A stretch of 49,574 nt of DNA from Pseudodonghicola xiamenensis DSM 18339 (lineage in GTDB: Bacteria; Pseudomonadota; Alphaproteobacteria; Rhodobacterales; Rhodobacteraceae), in the NCBI RefSeq assembly GCF_000429365.1, contig NZ_AUBS01000030.1, positions 1 to 49,574 on the forward strand. Reading direction: 5' to 3'. Below the pieces are notes generated by a model. It did not search any database. It was given only the letters and a program-made list of their open reading frames with translations, and had not been told where the DNA came from. The translations under genes and the position numbers were made by a program. Shown piece after piece: positions 42,816-49,574 of the stretch (the stretch's first letter is position 1; each line of letters begins with the position of its first letter).

Positions 42816-44293
42816 GCCGGTCGCCCGTCAAGCGCGGCGACCGCCACGCTGGCCTGTTCGGCATCATCGAAATGCAGCACGTCATCCCCCACGATCTGGC
42901 CGGTTTCATGGCCCTTGCCGGCGATCAGCAGCGCGTCACCGGGTTGCAATGCATCGACGCCCCTGAGGATCGCCTCGGCGCGGTCGCCGACCTCGACAGC
43001 GCCCGGAGCCCCCGCCAATACTGCAGCGCGGATCGCCGCCGGGTCCTCGCTGCGCGGGTTGTCATCGGTCACGAAGACCAGATCGGCATTTTCGGCTGCC
43101 GCCTGCCCCATCAGCGGACGCTTGGTGCGGTCGCGATCACCACCAGCGCCGACGATGGCGATCAGCCGGCCCATCACATGCGGGCGCAGCGCCGTCAGTG
43201 CGGTGGCGATGGCATCCGGCGTATGGGCGAAATCGACAAAGACAGCGGCGCCGTTGTCCCGGGTGGCGACCAGTTGCATCCGACCGCGCACGGTGGTCAG
43301 CTCTGGCAAGGCGCGAAACACCGCTTCGACCTCATCACCGCAAGCGATCGCCAGCCCCGCAGCCACCAGCACATTCTGCGCCTGAAACCCGCCGATCAGA
43401 TCAAGCCGTGTCTGGTAGGTCTGGCCGCCCCAGGCAAAGCGTAAATCCTGCCCCGTGGCGTCGAAGCGCTGGCCCAAAAGCAGCAGATCGCCGGTCTTAC
43501 GCCCCACCGTAATCACCGACTGGCCCCGCGCTGAGGCGATCGCGCGCATTTCGGCGCCTTTGGGATCATCCAGGTCGATCACGGCCGTCCCGTCCGGCGG
43601 CAGCACCCGGCGGAACAATTCCGCCTTGGCGGCGAAATAGGCCTCGAAGCTTTCGTGATAATCCAGATGATCCTGGGTGAAATTGGTGAACCCCGCCGCC
43701 GTCAGCTGCACCCCGTCGAGCCGGCGCTGATCCAACCCATGGGAGGAGGCCTCCATCGCCGCATGGGTCACGCCCTGGGCCGCAGCCTGGGCCAGGACGC
43801 GATGCAGAGTGATGGGATCGGGCGTGGTGTGATGCAGCGGCGCGGTCCAGGCGCCCTCGACACCGGTGGTGCCGAGGTTGATCGCGCTGTGCCCCAGCGC
43901 CGTCCAGAGCTGACGCAGAAAAGTCGCAACCGATGTCTTGCCATTGGTGCCAGTGACCGCGGCCATGATCTTGGGCTGGCCGCCGAACCACAGCGCGGCG
44001 GCACAGGCCAACGCTTGGCGCGGGTCCTCGACCACCACCAGCGCCGCATCGCTCGCCGCCAGCGCGGTTTCGGCGATCTCGGCGCCCCTGGCATCGGTCA
44101 GCACCGCCGCCGCGCCCAGCCCCAGCGCATATTCGATGAAGCTGCCACCATGCACCCGGGTGCCCGGAAGCGCCGCGAAAAGGAACCCCTCCTTCACCTC
44201 GCGGCTGTCGACCGCCAGCCCCGCAATCAGCGGGTCACGCCCACCCCGCGCGGTCAGGGCAAGCTGGCTGAGCGGTTTCGGGGAACTGTTCAT
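42812..44293 (-). CDS. murE: UDP-MurNAc-tripeptide synthetase, meso-diaminopimelate adding
   Basis: A 493-residue Mur ligase. The P-loop is AVTGTNGKTSVATF. The DNPRSEDP motif in the C-terminal domain marks specificity for meso-diaminopimelate. I chose ATG 44293, with GAGGA six bases upstream, over an in-frame GTG four codons earlier. It overlaps murF by four bases and follows ftsI by 28 bp. Confidence 0.96.
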   Translation of the reverse strand: MNSSPKPLSQLALTARGGRDPLIAGLAVDSREVKEGFLFAALPGTRVHGGSFIEYALGLGAAAVLTDARGAEIAETALAASDAALVVVEDPRQALACAAALWFGGQPKIMAAVTGTNGKTSVATFLRQLWTALGHSAINLGTTGVEGAWTAPLHHTTPDPITLHRVLAQAAAQGVTHAAMEASSHGLDQRRLDGVQLTAAGFTNFTQDHLDYHESFEAYFAAKAELFRRVLPPDGTAVIDLDDPKGAEMRAIASARGQSVITVGRKTGDLLLLGQRFDATGQDLRFAWGGQTYQTRLDLIGGFQAQNVLVAAGLAIACGDEVEAVFRALPELTTVRGRMQLVATRDNGAAVFVDFAHTPDAIATALTALRPHVMGRLIAIVGAGGDRDRTKRPLMGQAAAENADLVFVTDDNPRSEDPAAIRAAVLAGAPGAVEVGDRAEAILRGVDALQPGDALLIAGKGHETGQIVGDDVLHFDDAEQASVAVAALDGRPA

Positions 44294-44321
44294 GAGTGTC
44301 CTCACCCGGTCCTTCCGGCGG

Positions 44322-46109
44322 TCAATGCGATGACGTCAGCGTTATAGCAGCCTGCCGGTCGTGTTCAATGTCGGGTCGCAGCCCCAGGAGCGGCGCCACC
44401 CTCCGGATCATCTCGGCGGCGACTGGCACCGCAGTCCACCCCGCGGTACGGCGCTCTTCTTTCAGCGCCATCACCTGCGGTTCGTCCAACGTCAGGATCA
44501 GCACGTATTTCGGGTCATTGGTGGGGAACATCGAGGCGAAGGTGGCGATCACCTTGTGATCGTAATAGCCACCCTGCGGTTTCGGCTTGTCGGCCGTGCC
44601 GGTTTTCCCCCCCACCGAATACCCTTCGACATCGCCGAAGCTGGCGGTGCCGCGTGTCACCACCGCACGCAGCATCTTGCGGGCTTCGCGGGAGACCTGC
44701 TCCGAAATCACCCGGGGGCCGTATTGCGGCCCATTACGCTTCAGAATCGTCGGGCTGACATAATGGCCGCCATTTGCGATGGTCGAATAGGCTGCCGCCA
44801 GGTGCATCGGGCTGGCCGACAGGCCGTGACCATAGGAAATCGTCACCGTGCTGAGGTCGGTCCAGCGTTTCGGGATCAGCGGCTGACCGCCCCGGGCCTC
44901 GACGATCTCGAAAGGCGTCGGATCGAACATGCCAAGCGCCCCGAGAAAGGCCTTCTGCCGCTCGGAACCGATTTCCAGCGCGATGCGCCCGGTGCCCCGG
45001 TTCGAACTGTGCACCATCACATCGGCAACGCTGAGCTTGCCATAGTTCTTGCCATTGAATTCGCCGATCAGATGCCCCCCGACCCGCATCGGTCCCGCGG
45101 TGTCGATGATCGTCTCGGGCGTCACCAACCCCAGTTCCAACGCCTGGGCGGCGGCGAAAATCTTGAAGGTCGAGCCCAGTTCATAAACCCCCTGCACCGC
45201 GCGGTTGAACAGCGGGCTGTCGCTGGGATCGCCGGTCAGGGCCGGGCGCGGTCGTTCGTTGGGGTCGAAATCCGGCAGGCTGACGACCGAGATCACCTCG
45301 CCGGTGTGCACATCCATCAGGATCGAGGCGGCACCCTTGGCGTTCATCAGCCGCATACCGCCTTCGAGCACCTGTTCAGCCGCCGCCTGCACCGTGAGAT
45401 CGAGAGAAAGCTGCAGTGGCTTATCGCCGTTCGAGGGATCGCGCAGATAATCATCGAACTGCTTTTCGACACCGGCGACACCGATCACCTCGGCAGCGTT
45501 CACCCCTTCCTTGCCAAAGCCCGCGCCTCCCAGGATATGGGCCGCCAGCTTGCCATTGGGGTAAAGCCGCATCTCGCGCGGGCCGAACAACAGCCCGGGG
45601 TCGCCAAGATCGTGAACCGCCTGCTTCTGCTCGGGGCTGATCCGCTTCTTGATCCAGACAAACTTCCGCTTGCCGGTGAAGTCCTTGATCATTCTCGCTT
45701 CGTCGAGGTCGGGAAAGATCTGCTTCAGCCCCTTAGCCGCGGCAATCGGATCAACCATCTGCGGCGGCTGGGCATAAAGAGAGTGCGTTTCGAAGTTGGT
45801 GGCGAGGATTCGCCCTTCGCGATCGACGATATCGGCCCGCTGCATGGCAATCGCCGCGCCGGGCAAGCTGGCGACGGGCTCCTCCGGTTCAGAGGTTGAC
45901 ATGAACGCCATCCGGCCAGCCACCACCACATAGGCGCAGAAGAAGAACAGCCCCAGCATCAACAACCGCCCCTCGGCGCGGACACGGGCGCGGTTCTGCA
46001 TCTCGGCGTGACGGCGACGAATGTTCTCGCGCTCGATCGCGTCGGGGTTCTCCCCCTTGTCGCGCGCCGGCAGAATACGGGCCAGCGGGCGCAGCGGCGT
46101 GCGGATCAT
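44322..46109 (-). CDS. ftsI: septal peptidoglycan transpeptidase, penicillin-binding protein 3
   Basis: A 595-residue class B penicillin-binding protein with one N-terminal membrane helix (about 50-70), a dimerisation domain and the transpeptidase domain. Active-site motifs are S-T-F-K in ELGSTFKIFAA, S-S-N in VHSSNRGTG and KTGT in SVGGKTGTADKP. It crosslinks septal peptidoglycan. It overlaps ftsL by four bases (ATGA). Confidence 0.96.
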   Translation of the reverse strand: MIRTPLRPLARILPARDKGENPDAIERENIRRRHAEMQNRARVRAEGRLLMLGLFFFCAYVVVAGRMAFMSTSEPEEPVASLPGAAIAMQRADIVDREGRILATNFETHSLYAQPPQMVDPIAAAKGLKQIFPDLDEARMIKDFTGKRKFVWIKKRISPEQKQAVHDLGDPGLLFGPREMRLYPNGKLAAHILGGAGFGKEGVNAAEVIGVAGVEKQFDDYLRDPSNGDKPLQLSLDLTVQAAAEQVLEGGMRLMNAKGAASILMDVHTGEVISVVSLPDFDPNERPRPALTGDPSDSPLFNRAVQGVYELGSTFKIFAAAQALELGLVTPETIIDTAGPMRVGGHLIGEFNGKNYGKLSVADVMVHSSNRGTGRIALEIGSERQKAFLGALGMFDPTPFEIVEARGGQPLIPKRWTDLSTVTISYGHGLSASPMHLAAAYSTIANGGHYVSPTILKRNGPQYGPRVISEQVSREARKMLRAVVTRGTASFGDVEGYSVGGKTGTADKPKPQGGYYDHKVIATFASMFPTNDPKYVLILTLDEPQVMALKEERRTAGWTAVPVAAEMIRRVAPLLGLRPDIEHDRQAAITLTSSH

Positions 46110-46462
46110 GGGTTGCCCTCCTCATCCCCGGCCATTGTCGAAACATCGACGGGATTGGTCACCTGAAGATCCGGTTTCGGCGGGAAGCTGACCTCGTCGA
46201 TGCGACCGAACTGATCGGGACGCAGCGGCAACAGGCCAAGCCGGCCAAAGTTGATCTCGGTCAGCTCGATCAACCGTTCGGGTCGGTTGAGATAGGCCCA
46301 TTCGGCCTTGAGGATACCGATCTTCATCCGCGCGTCGCCAATATCGCGTTGCAGTGTGCGAGTGTCCTTCAGCACCTGCTGCGTGGCGTAGTTTTCCCGA
46401 TAAGCCCAGAACGCCAGGCCGAAGACCACCAGGGCGGCGAGAACATAGGCTATCCCCTTCAT
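46106..46462 (-). CDS. ftsL: cell-division protein FtsL
   Basis: A 118-residue bitopic protein: short cytoplasmic start, one helix (about 4-20), then a periplasmic coiled-coil-like segment (about 25-75, TQQVLKDTRTLQRDIGDARM) and a short tail. FtsL forms the FtsQLB complex that activates FtsWI. The identity rests on its place between rsmH and ftsI plus this architecture. Overlaps on both sides (ATGA). Confidence 0.92.
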   Translation of the reverse strand: MKGIAYVLAALVVFGLAFWAYRENYATQQVLKDTRTLQRDIGDARMKIGILKAEWAYLNRPERLIELTEINFGRLGLLPLRPDQFGRIDEVSFPPKPDLQVTNPVDVSTMAGDEEGNP

Positions 46463-47472
46463 CGTCCTTTTCCTTTCGCATGGCGATCTTTCAACAGCGG
46501 CATCCCGATCCGCCCCGGGTCGATATCGCCCGAGGCCGCGCCGGTACGCACTGCCACCCGCAACCGGGCCGAACGGGCGCGTGGATTCTCGATCAGCTCA
46601 TCCTCGTCCGGCGCGATGGCCTTGCGGAACTTGAGCGTGAACTGAGGCTCTGGCACCTCGATCTCCGGGGCATAGCGGTTGGCCCGGCCAGTGGCGCCAG
46701 CGCGTTCCTGAAAGAACCGCTTGACCATGCGGTCCTCGATCGAATGGAAGGTGACGACCGCAAGCTGACCGCCCGGGCGCAGGGCACGCTCTGCCGCCAG
46801 AAGGCCACGGAACAGCTCTCCGAATTCGTCATTCACCGCGATGCGCAGCGCCTGAAAGCTGCGGGTGGCAGGATGCGACTGGCCCGGCTTGGATCGCGGC
46901 AGACAGGATTCGATGACCCGCGCCAACTGCAGCGTGGTTTCAAACGGCATCTTTTCGCGCTCACGCACGATGGCATGGGCGATGCGGCGGCTGGCACGTT
47001 CCTCGCCATAGAGAAACAGGATGTCGGCCAGTTCGACCTCGGACAGGGTATTGACCAGATCGGCAGCCGATCCGCCCTGTTGCGACATCCGCATATCGAG
47101 CGGCCCGTCCCGCATGAAGGAGAACCCGCGTTCCGCCCGATCGAGCTGCATCGACGACACGCCGAGATCGAGCACCACACCGTCAAGACCCGTCGCATAT
47201 TCATCCATGCGGGAGAAGACGCCCGGCTGCAGCACCAGCCGATCACCATATTGCCCGATCCAATCGGCGGCCATCTCGAAGGCCAACGGATCGCGATCGA
47301 CGCCGATCACCTTGTCGGCACCTGCCTCGAGCAGGCCGCGCGTATATCCGCCAGCGCCGAAGGTTCCGTCCAGCCAAACCCCTGAGACCGGCGCCACTGC
47401 CTTCAGCAGGGCACGCAGGAGAACCGGAATGTGGGGACGGGCAGAGCTGGTGGAGGGCGCATCTGCTGCCAT
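46459..47472 (-). CDS. rsmH: 16S rRNA (cytosine1402-N4)-methyltransferase
   Basis: A 337-residue SAM-dependent enzyme (MraW) that methylates C1402 of 16S rRNA. The SAM site is DGTFGAGGYTRGLLEAGA, followed by GVDRDPLAF, VVLDLGVSSMQLD and the NEFGEL, VTFHSIEDRMVKRFF motifs. ATG 47472 begins two bases after the mraZ stop; an in-frame TTG two codons upstream is less likely. It overlaps ftsL (ATGA). Confidence 0.96.
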   Translation of the reverse strand: MAADAPSTSSARPHIPVLLRALLKAVAPVSGVWLDGTFGAGGYTRGLLEAGADKVIGVDRDPLAFEMAADWIGQYGDRLVLQPGVFSRMDEYATGLDGVVLDLGVSSMQLDRAERGFSFMRDGPLDMRMSQQGGSAADLVNTLSEVELADILFLYGEERASRRIAHAIVREREKMPFETTLQLARVIESCLPRSKPGQSHPATRSFQALRIAVNDEFGELFRGLLAAERALRPGGQLAVVTFHSIEDRMVKRFFQERAGATGRANRYAPEIEVPEPQFTLKFRKAIAPDEDELIENPRARSARLRVAVRTGAASGDIDPGRIGMPLLKDRHAKGKGR

Positions 47473-47474
47473 GA

Positions 47475-48002
47475 TCAACCCCCAGCCCCGTCGGCGTTCC
47501 GTTTGCTGAGCACCATGTCCAGCGCATCGAGCGCATTGGTACCCTCAGGCAGATCGAAGCCCAGATCCTCATCCTCTTCCTCGGCGAGGTGGGCGTCATA
47601 AGTCTCGGGGTTCCAGATCTGGAAGGTGCCCGAGGTGCCGACGAACAGCGCCTCGTTCTCCAGCCCGATCTTGTCGCGATAGCGCGCCGGCAGCACCAGG
47701 CGACCATCGGGATCGACTTCGGTGTGATGCGACCGGGTGGTGATCTGACGGACCAGCTTTCGTTTCAGCGGTGAGCTGGGCAGGCTTTCGATCTTGGCTT
47801 CGAGCTTGTCGATCTCGTTCACCGTATAGGCTTCGAGATACTCCTGATCTCCATCACCGTAGACGATGACCAGCTGCGGACGCAGACCTTCGGTGTAATC
47901 AGGGTCTCCGGCTTCGAGCACACGGCGAAACAGGGCCGGGATCGACACCCTGCCCTTGCTGTCCACCTTGAAGGTGTATTCGCCTCTGAAGCGCCGGCTC
48001 AC
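47475..48002 (-). CDS. mraZ: transcriptional regulator MraZ
   Basis: A 175-residue protein with two SpoVT/AbrB-like DNA-binding repeats, seen in YTFKVDSKGRVSIPALFRRV and HTEVDPDGRLVLPARYRDKI. GTG 48002 is chosen because it gives the family N-terminus (SRRFRGEY) and is preceded by AAAGGGA. MraZ forms a ring and represses its own dcw operon by binding TGGG-type decamer repeats; such repeats occur upstream at 48439-48581. It has an acidic C-terminal extension (LAEEEDEDLGFDLPEG). It is first in the mraZ-rsmH-ftsL-ftsI-murE-murF-mraY transcript. Confidence 0.95.
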   Translation of the reverse strand: MSRRFRGEYTFKVDSKGRVSIPALFRRVLEAGDPDYTEGLRPQLVIVYGDGDQEYLEAYTVNEIDKLEAKIESLPSSPLKRKLVRQITTRSHHTEVDPDGRLVLPARYRDKIGLENEALFVGTSGTFQIWNPETYDAHLAEEEDEDLGFDLPEGTNALDALDMVLSKRNADGAGG

Positions 48003-48055
48003 ACCATCTGTCCCTTTGCCCGTATCCTCGGGTCGTTGTTGCCACCCCCCGGATG

Positions 48056-48096
48056 AAAAAACGGCGGGTTGATCTGCTGCCACTGATCAACCCGCC
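48056..48096 (-). terminator. intrinsic terminator inside the mraZ leader
   Basis: On the reverse strand GGCGGGTTGATC and GATCAACCCGCC form a perfect 12-bp stem with a 10-base loop, followed by G and six T. It is a complete Rho-independent terminator, placed 54 bp before the mraZ start, and so would attenuate the whole dcw operon or release a leader sRNA. Confidence 0.92.
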
Positions 48097-48268
48097 GCTT
48101 GTCCCGCCTTGCGGGGTGTCCGACTGCGCGCGCCACCTGGGGGGATGTCTGCTCGCTCGCGCGCCGGATCTCTTGGTTCGGTGAAAGCGAAGTGCCTGTA
48201 TGAAACCTGCTTTTATTATGTGCTTCGGGGTCTGTTTGCTTTGCCCCTTGCCTCGTCTTCATCCGATG
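48056..48268 (-). ncRNA. upsM: UpsM-like sRNA in the mraZ leader
   Basis: In Rhodobacter sphaeroides the dcw cluster is preceded by a long leader whose transcription mostly stops at an intrinsic terminator, giving the roughly 200-nt sRNA UpsM. The same layout is visible here: no gene for over 400 bp upstream of mraZ, and a textbook terminator at 48056-48096, only 54 bp from the mraZ start. The 3' part also has a CCCGC-CTT-GCGGG hairpin (48103-48115). The 5' end is an estimate from the known length and a possible TTGCTT -35 at 48302-48297. Sequence identity to UpsM could not be checked. Confidence 0.6.
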
Positions 48269-48282
48269 ATCAAGGGATGCCA

Positions 48283-48318
48283 CGGGAATTTATGGAAAGC
48301 AACTGGAATTTACGGGAA
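48283..48318 (+). promoter_or_regulatory. four GGAA boxes at about 10-bp spacing, possible inverted MraZ site
   Basis: CGGGAA at 48283, TGGAAA at 48293, TGGAAT at 48304 and CGGGAA at 48313 read on the + strand, opposite to the boxes at 48439-48581. Two copies of GGAATTTA are included. They lie just upstream of the estimated sRNA start, where a repressor would act. Confidence 0.4.
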
Positions 48319-48438
48319 TAGTCGGCGCCCCTTTGCCTGATTCCCTCCAGACAGGCAAGACAAAGCGTGACGATCGAGAATCTACGCAGCCTCCTTAGCG
48401 TTAAGACCGAATCGACACACTACATGTTGTTAGAGACC

Positions 48439-48484
48439 TCCCAACCCAACTAATCCCAGTCTTTCCCATAAAAAATTCCACCCA
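48439..48484 (-). promoter_or_regulatory. MraZ-box array (TGGG decamers)
   Basis: On the reverse strand TGGGAAAGAC, TGGGATTAGT and TGGGTTGGGA follow each other at exactly 10-bp steps (48468, 48458, 48448), with another TGGGTGGAAT at 48484. MraZ is known to bind tandem TGGG-type repeats with this period upstream of mraZ. Position upstream of the long leader fits control of the sRNA and dcw operon. Confidence 0.7.
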
Positions 48485-48504
48485 CAGCTTCACCGGCACA
48501 AGCG

Positions 48505-48581
48505 TTCCCCATACGTTCCCACAACATGCCGCGAATCACCTGGACGAGCACCATCGGGAAAGTCGTTCCCGTAAATTCCCA
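48505..48581 (-). promoter_or_regulatory. further TGGGAA decamer pairs upstream of the dcw leader
   Basis: Reverse-strand TGGGAACGTA at 48521 and TGGGGAACGC at 48511 are 10 bp apart; TGGGAATTTA at 48581 and CGGGAACGAC at 48571 are also 10 bp apart. They are the same type as the array at 48439-48484 and may be secondary MraZ sites. Confidence 0.45.
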
Positions 48582-49130
48582 TCATCGCCGGACGCGCCCT
48601 CCGATCCGACGGGAAGTCCCAATCCCCCCAAAACAGGAAAGAGACCTCGGGGCGCGTTAAATTTGTCACAGTTCCGGCAGCAACCCGGACAACATGACAT
48701 CCTGGCCGCGCAAGACAGGGGCCGGATTGCATAGCTTCCGCAAAACCCTTCCGCTCCACCCCAGCTTGATCACCCCAGAGCAAAACCGCAGCGACAGCAA
48801 TAATCGGACCCAAATCGAACCATGTTTGGAACATCCTTTCATAAAATGAGCATAAACACCCCATTAACTCTGTGATGCGCCACGCATTGGACACGCCCGA
48901 CCGTGATGCACCCAAAACCCCGTTCCGGAAGGGCATGACAGCATCGTCTGACGACCTTACGTCAGCAATGCTGCCCAACTAATATGCAGCCAATCTATGC
49001 ACTTGCCGCATAGCAGCATTGAATAACTCCTCTATTGTGCAATTGCAGCATTTGCCTATTTTCATCCTCAACACGGCGCCGCAAACGGGGCCGGTACGAA
49101 ACAAGACACGACGACATAAGGTTACAAACG
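48582..49130. other. gap between the dcw control region and the DUF1127 gene
   Basis: About 550 bp without a convincing gene; a long reverse frame across 48490-48978 has no known motif or ribosome site and crosses the TGGGAA boxes, so I treat it as chance. The right part (48980-49130) is AT-richer and should hold the promoter of the DUF1127/sRNA operon. A possible sigma-70-like pair is TTGTGC-N16-TATTTT at about 49035-49062. Confidence 0.4.
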
Positions 49131-49349
49131 ATGGCTGCTCTGACGCATAGCGATGATCGCGCCGCCTCCCCGACCGGGCGACTGGCTGCTTGGATCGACG
49201 ATGCGCGTGTTCGCTTCGAACGGCACCGGGTATATCGCCGGACCATGAGCGAAATGGGCGCCCTCAACAATCAAGAGCTGGCCGATCTCGGCCTGCATCG
49301 CTCGGAACTGCGGCGGGTGGCTTACCAAGCCTCTCGTGAGGTTCGCTAA
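49131..49349 (+). CDS. ccaF1: DUF1127 protein, CcaF1-like RNA-binding protein
   Basis: A 72-residue basic protein with the DUF1127 core near the C-terminus: RRTMSEMGALNNQELADLGL followed by HRSELRRVAYQASREVR. In Rhodobacter sphaeroides the DUF1127 protein CcaF1 is co-transcribed with the CcsR sRNAs and takes part in their maturation and RNA turnover under stress. Here the gene is followed after 27 bp by hairpins carrying the same CCUCCUCCC loop, so orthology is strongly suggested by context. The ATG at 49131 gives the usual length. Confidence 0.85.
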   Translation: MAALTHSDDRAASPTGRLAAWIDDARVRFERHRVYRRTMSEMGALNNQELADLGLHRSELRRVAYQASREVR

Positions 49350-49376
49350 GAGGCGAAACGAAGACATAAACGGTTC

Positions 49377-49449
49377 AGGCCCTCATCTCCTCCTCCCTTG
49401 AGGGTCTGTACATAGCGGCGGCATCTCTCCTCCTCCCTGATGCCGCCGC
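49377..49449 (+). ncRNA. CcsR/Cuckoo-type sRNA, first hairpin pair
   Basis: Two stem-loops: AGGCCCTCA/TGAGGGTCT (49377-49407) and GCGGCGGCATC/GATGCCGCCGC (49415-49449, 11 perfect pairs). Both loops are the same 13 bases, TCTCCTCCTCCCT, while the stems differ completely, so the structure is conserved with a fixed loop. The loop is complementary to Shine-Dalgarno sequences (CCUCCUCCC motif), the mark of the CcsR/Cuckoo sRNAs cut from the 3' part of the DUF1127 transcript. Confidence 0.85.
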
Positions 49450-49457
49450 GCCTTATA

Positions 49458-49474
49458 CCGGCCCCGAATGCCGG
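49458..49474 (+). other. small hairpin between the two sRNA units
   Basis: CCGGC and GCCGG (49458-49474) enclose CCCGAAT, between the two hairpin pairs, in an otherwise unpaired spacer containing TTATA. It could mark the 3' end of the first sRNA or a processing site. Confidence 0.3.
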
Positions 49475-49483
49475 AACCTGATA

Positions 49484-49560
49484 CATCGGGCGCTCTCCTC
49501 CTCCCTGCGCTCGATGTTGGATCGGCCGGCAACGCTCTCCTCCTCCCTGCGTTGCCGGCC
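49484..49560 (+). ncRNA. CcsR/Cuckoo-type sRNA, second hairpin pair
   Basis: Two more stem-loops: CATCGGGCGC/GCGCTCGATG (49484-49516, one G-U) and GGCCGGCAACGC/GCGTTGCCGGCC (49524-49560, 12 perfect pairs). Each again has the loop TCTCCTCCTCCCT. Loop-to-loop distance within this pair is 42 bases and within the first pair 40, against 68 between pairs, so the unit is a double hairpin. More units may follow beyond the window end. Confidence 0.85.
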
Positions 49561-49574
49561 ACTCCAGCCCCACG

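Noticed and set aside
44361..45899. Long forward open frame of 512 codons across ftsI
   Set aside because: Antisense shadow of ftsI, with no motifs and no ribosome site.
48490..48978. Reverse open frame of 162 codons upstream of mraZ
   Set aside because: No recognisable motif, no ribosome site, and it crosses the TGGGAA box clusters.
49377..49560. Regularly spaced identical short repeats resembling a small CRISPR array
   Set aside because: The repeats are hairpin loops with differing complementary stems, not constant repeats with unique spacers, and no cas genes are present.

Overview
The window is a high-GC chromosomal segment from an alphaproteobacterium, almost certainly Rhodobacteraceae (Rhodobacter/Paracoccus-like). 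The evidence is a fused selD, an alphaproteobacterial AB-fused pha/mrp antiporter operon, the mraZ-rsmH-ftsL-ftsI-murE-murF-mraY order with a very long mraZ leader, and a DUF1127 gene followed by CCUCCUCCC-loop sRNAs, a pairing described in Rhodobacter sphaeroides.

Layout. Bases 1-2016 are the end of an integrated element: a partial gene, a small ORF and a frameshifted tyrosine integrase, closed by a 23-bp copy of a tRNA-Glu 3' end; an intact tRNA-Glu follows at 2188-2262. At 2467-5650 a cytochrome b561 gene diverges from a PepSY/response regulator/histidine kinase operon. At 5647-12581 lies an iron locus (DUF1513, two imelysins, a di-heme DUF1111 protein, bacterioferritin, bacterioferritin-associated ferredoxin, a porin), with a shared 18-bp motif upstream of bfd and of the second imelysin. 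Then come a ThDP enzyme (12841-14385), a degenerate gene-poor stretch, an HNH endonuclease, a CbiX-like chelatase and glpD. A three-subunit molybdenum hydroxylase with a MoaD-like partner occupies 18665-22491, and the pha/mrp cation/proton antiporter operon 22956-28878, running into selD. After a DUF2087 gene come mnmH (tRNA 2-selenouridine synthase), an SRAP protein and a 5'-nucleotidase. An ECF41 sigma factor sits with its carboxymuconolactone-decarboxylase partner and a textbook ECF41 promoter. A TetR gene and a small membrane protein share a perfect palindrome. A DUF952-pyrD-arsC-like operon ends at a bidirectional terminator facing mraY.

The right end holds the reverse-strand division and cell-wall (dcw) cluster. 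It is preceded by a roughly 450-nt leader containing a strong intrinsic terminator, matching the sRNA UpsM, and by phased TGGGA decamers that look like MraZ boxes. The last 450 bases carry a DUF1127 protein (CcaF1-like) and four hairpins with an identical 13-nt anti-Shine-Dalgarno loop, arranged as two pairs (CcsR/Cuckoo sRNAs). The array may continue past the window edge.

The most noteworthy regions are this RNA-rich right end, the tRNA-Glu integration scar, the split imelysin/di-heme iron locus with its shared operator-like motif, and a recurring intergenic repeat present three times. All functional assignments rest on reading motifs and gene order; no database search was run.
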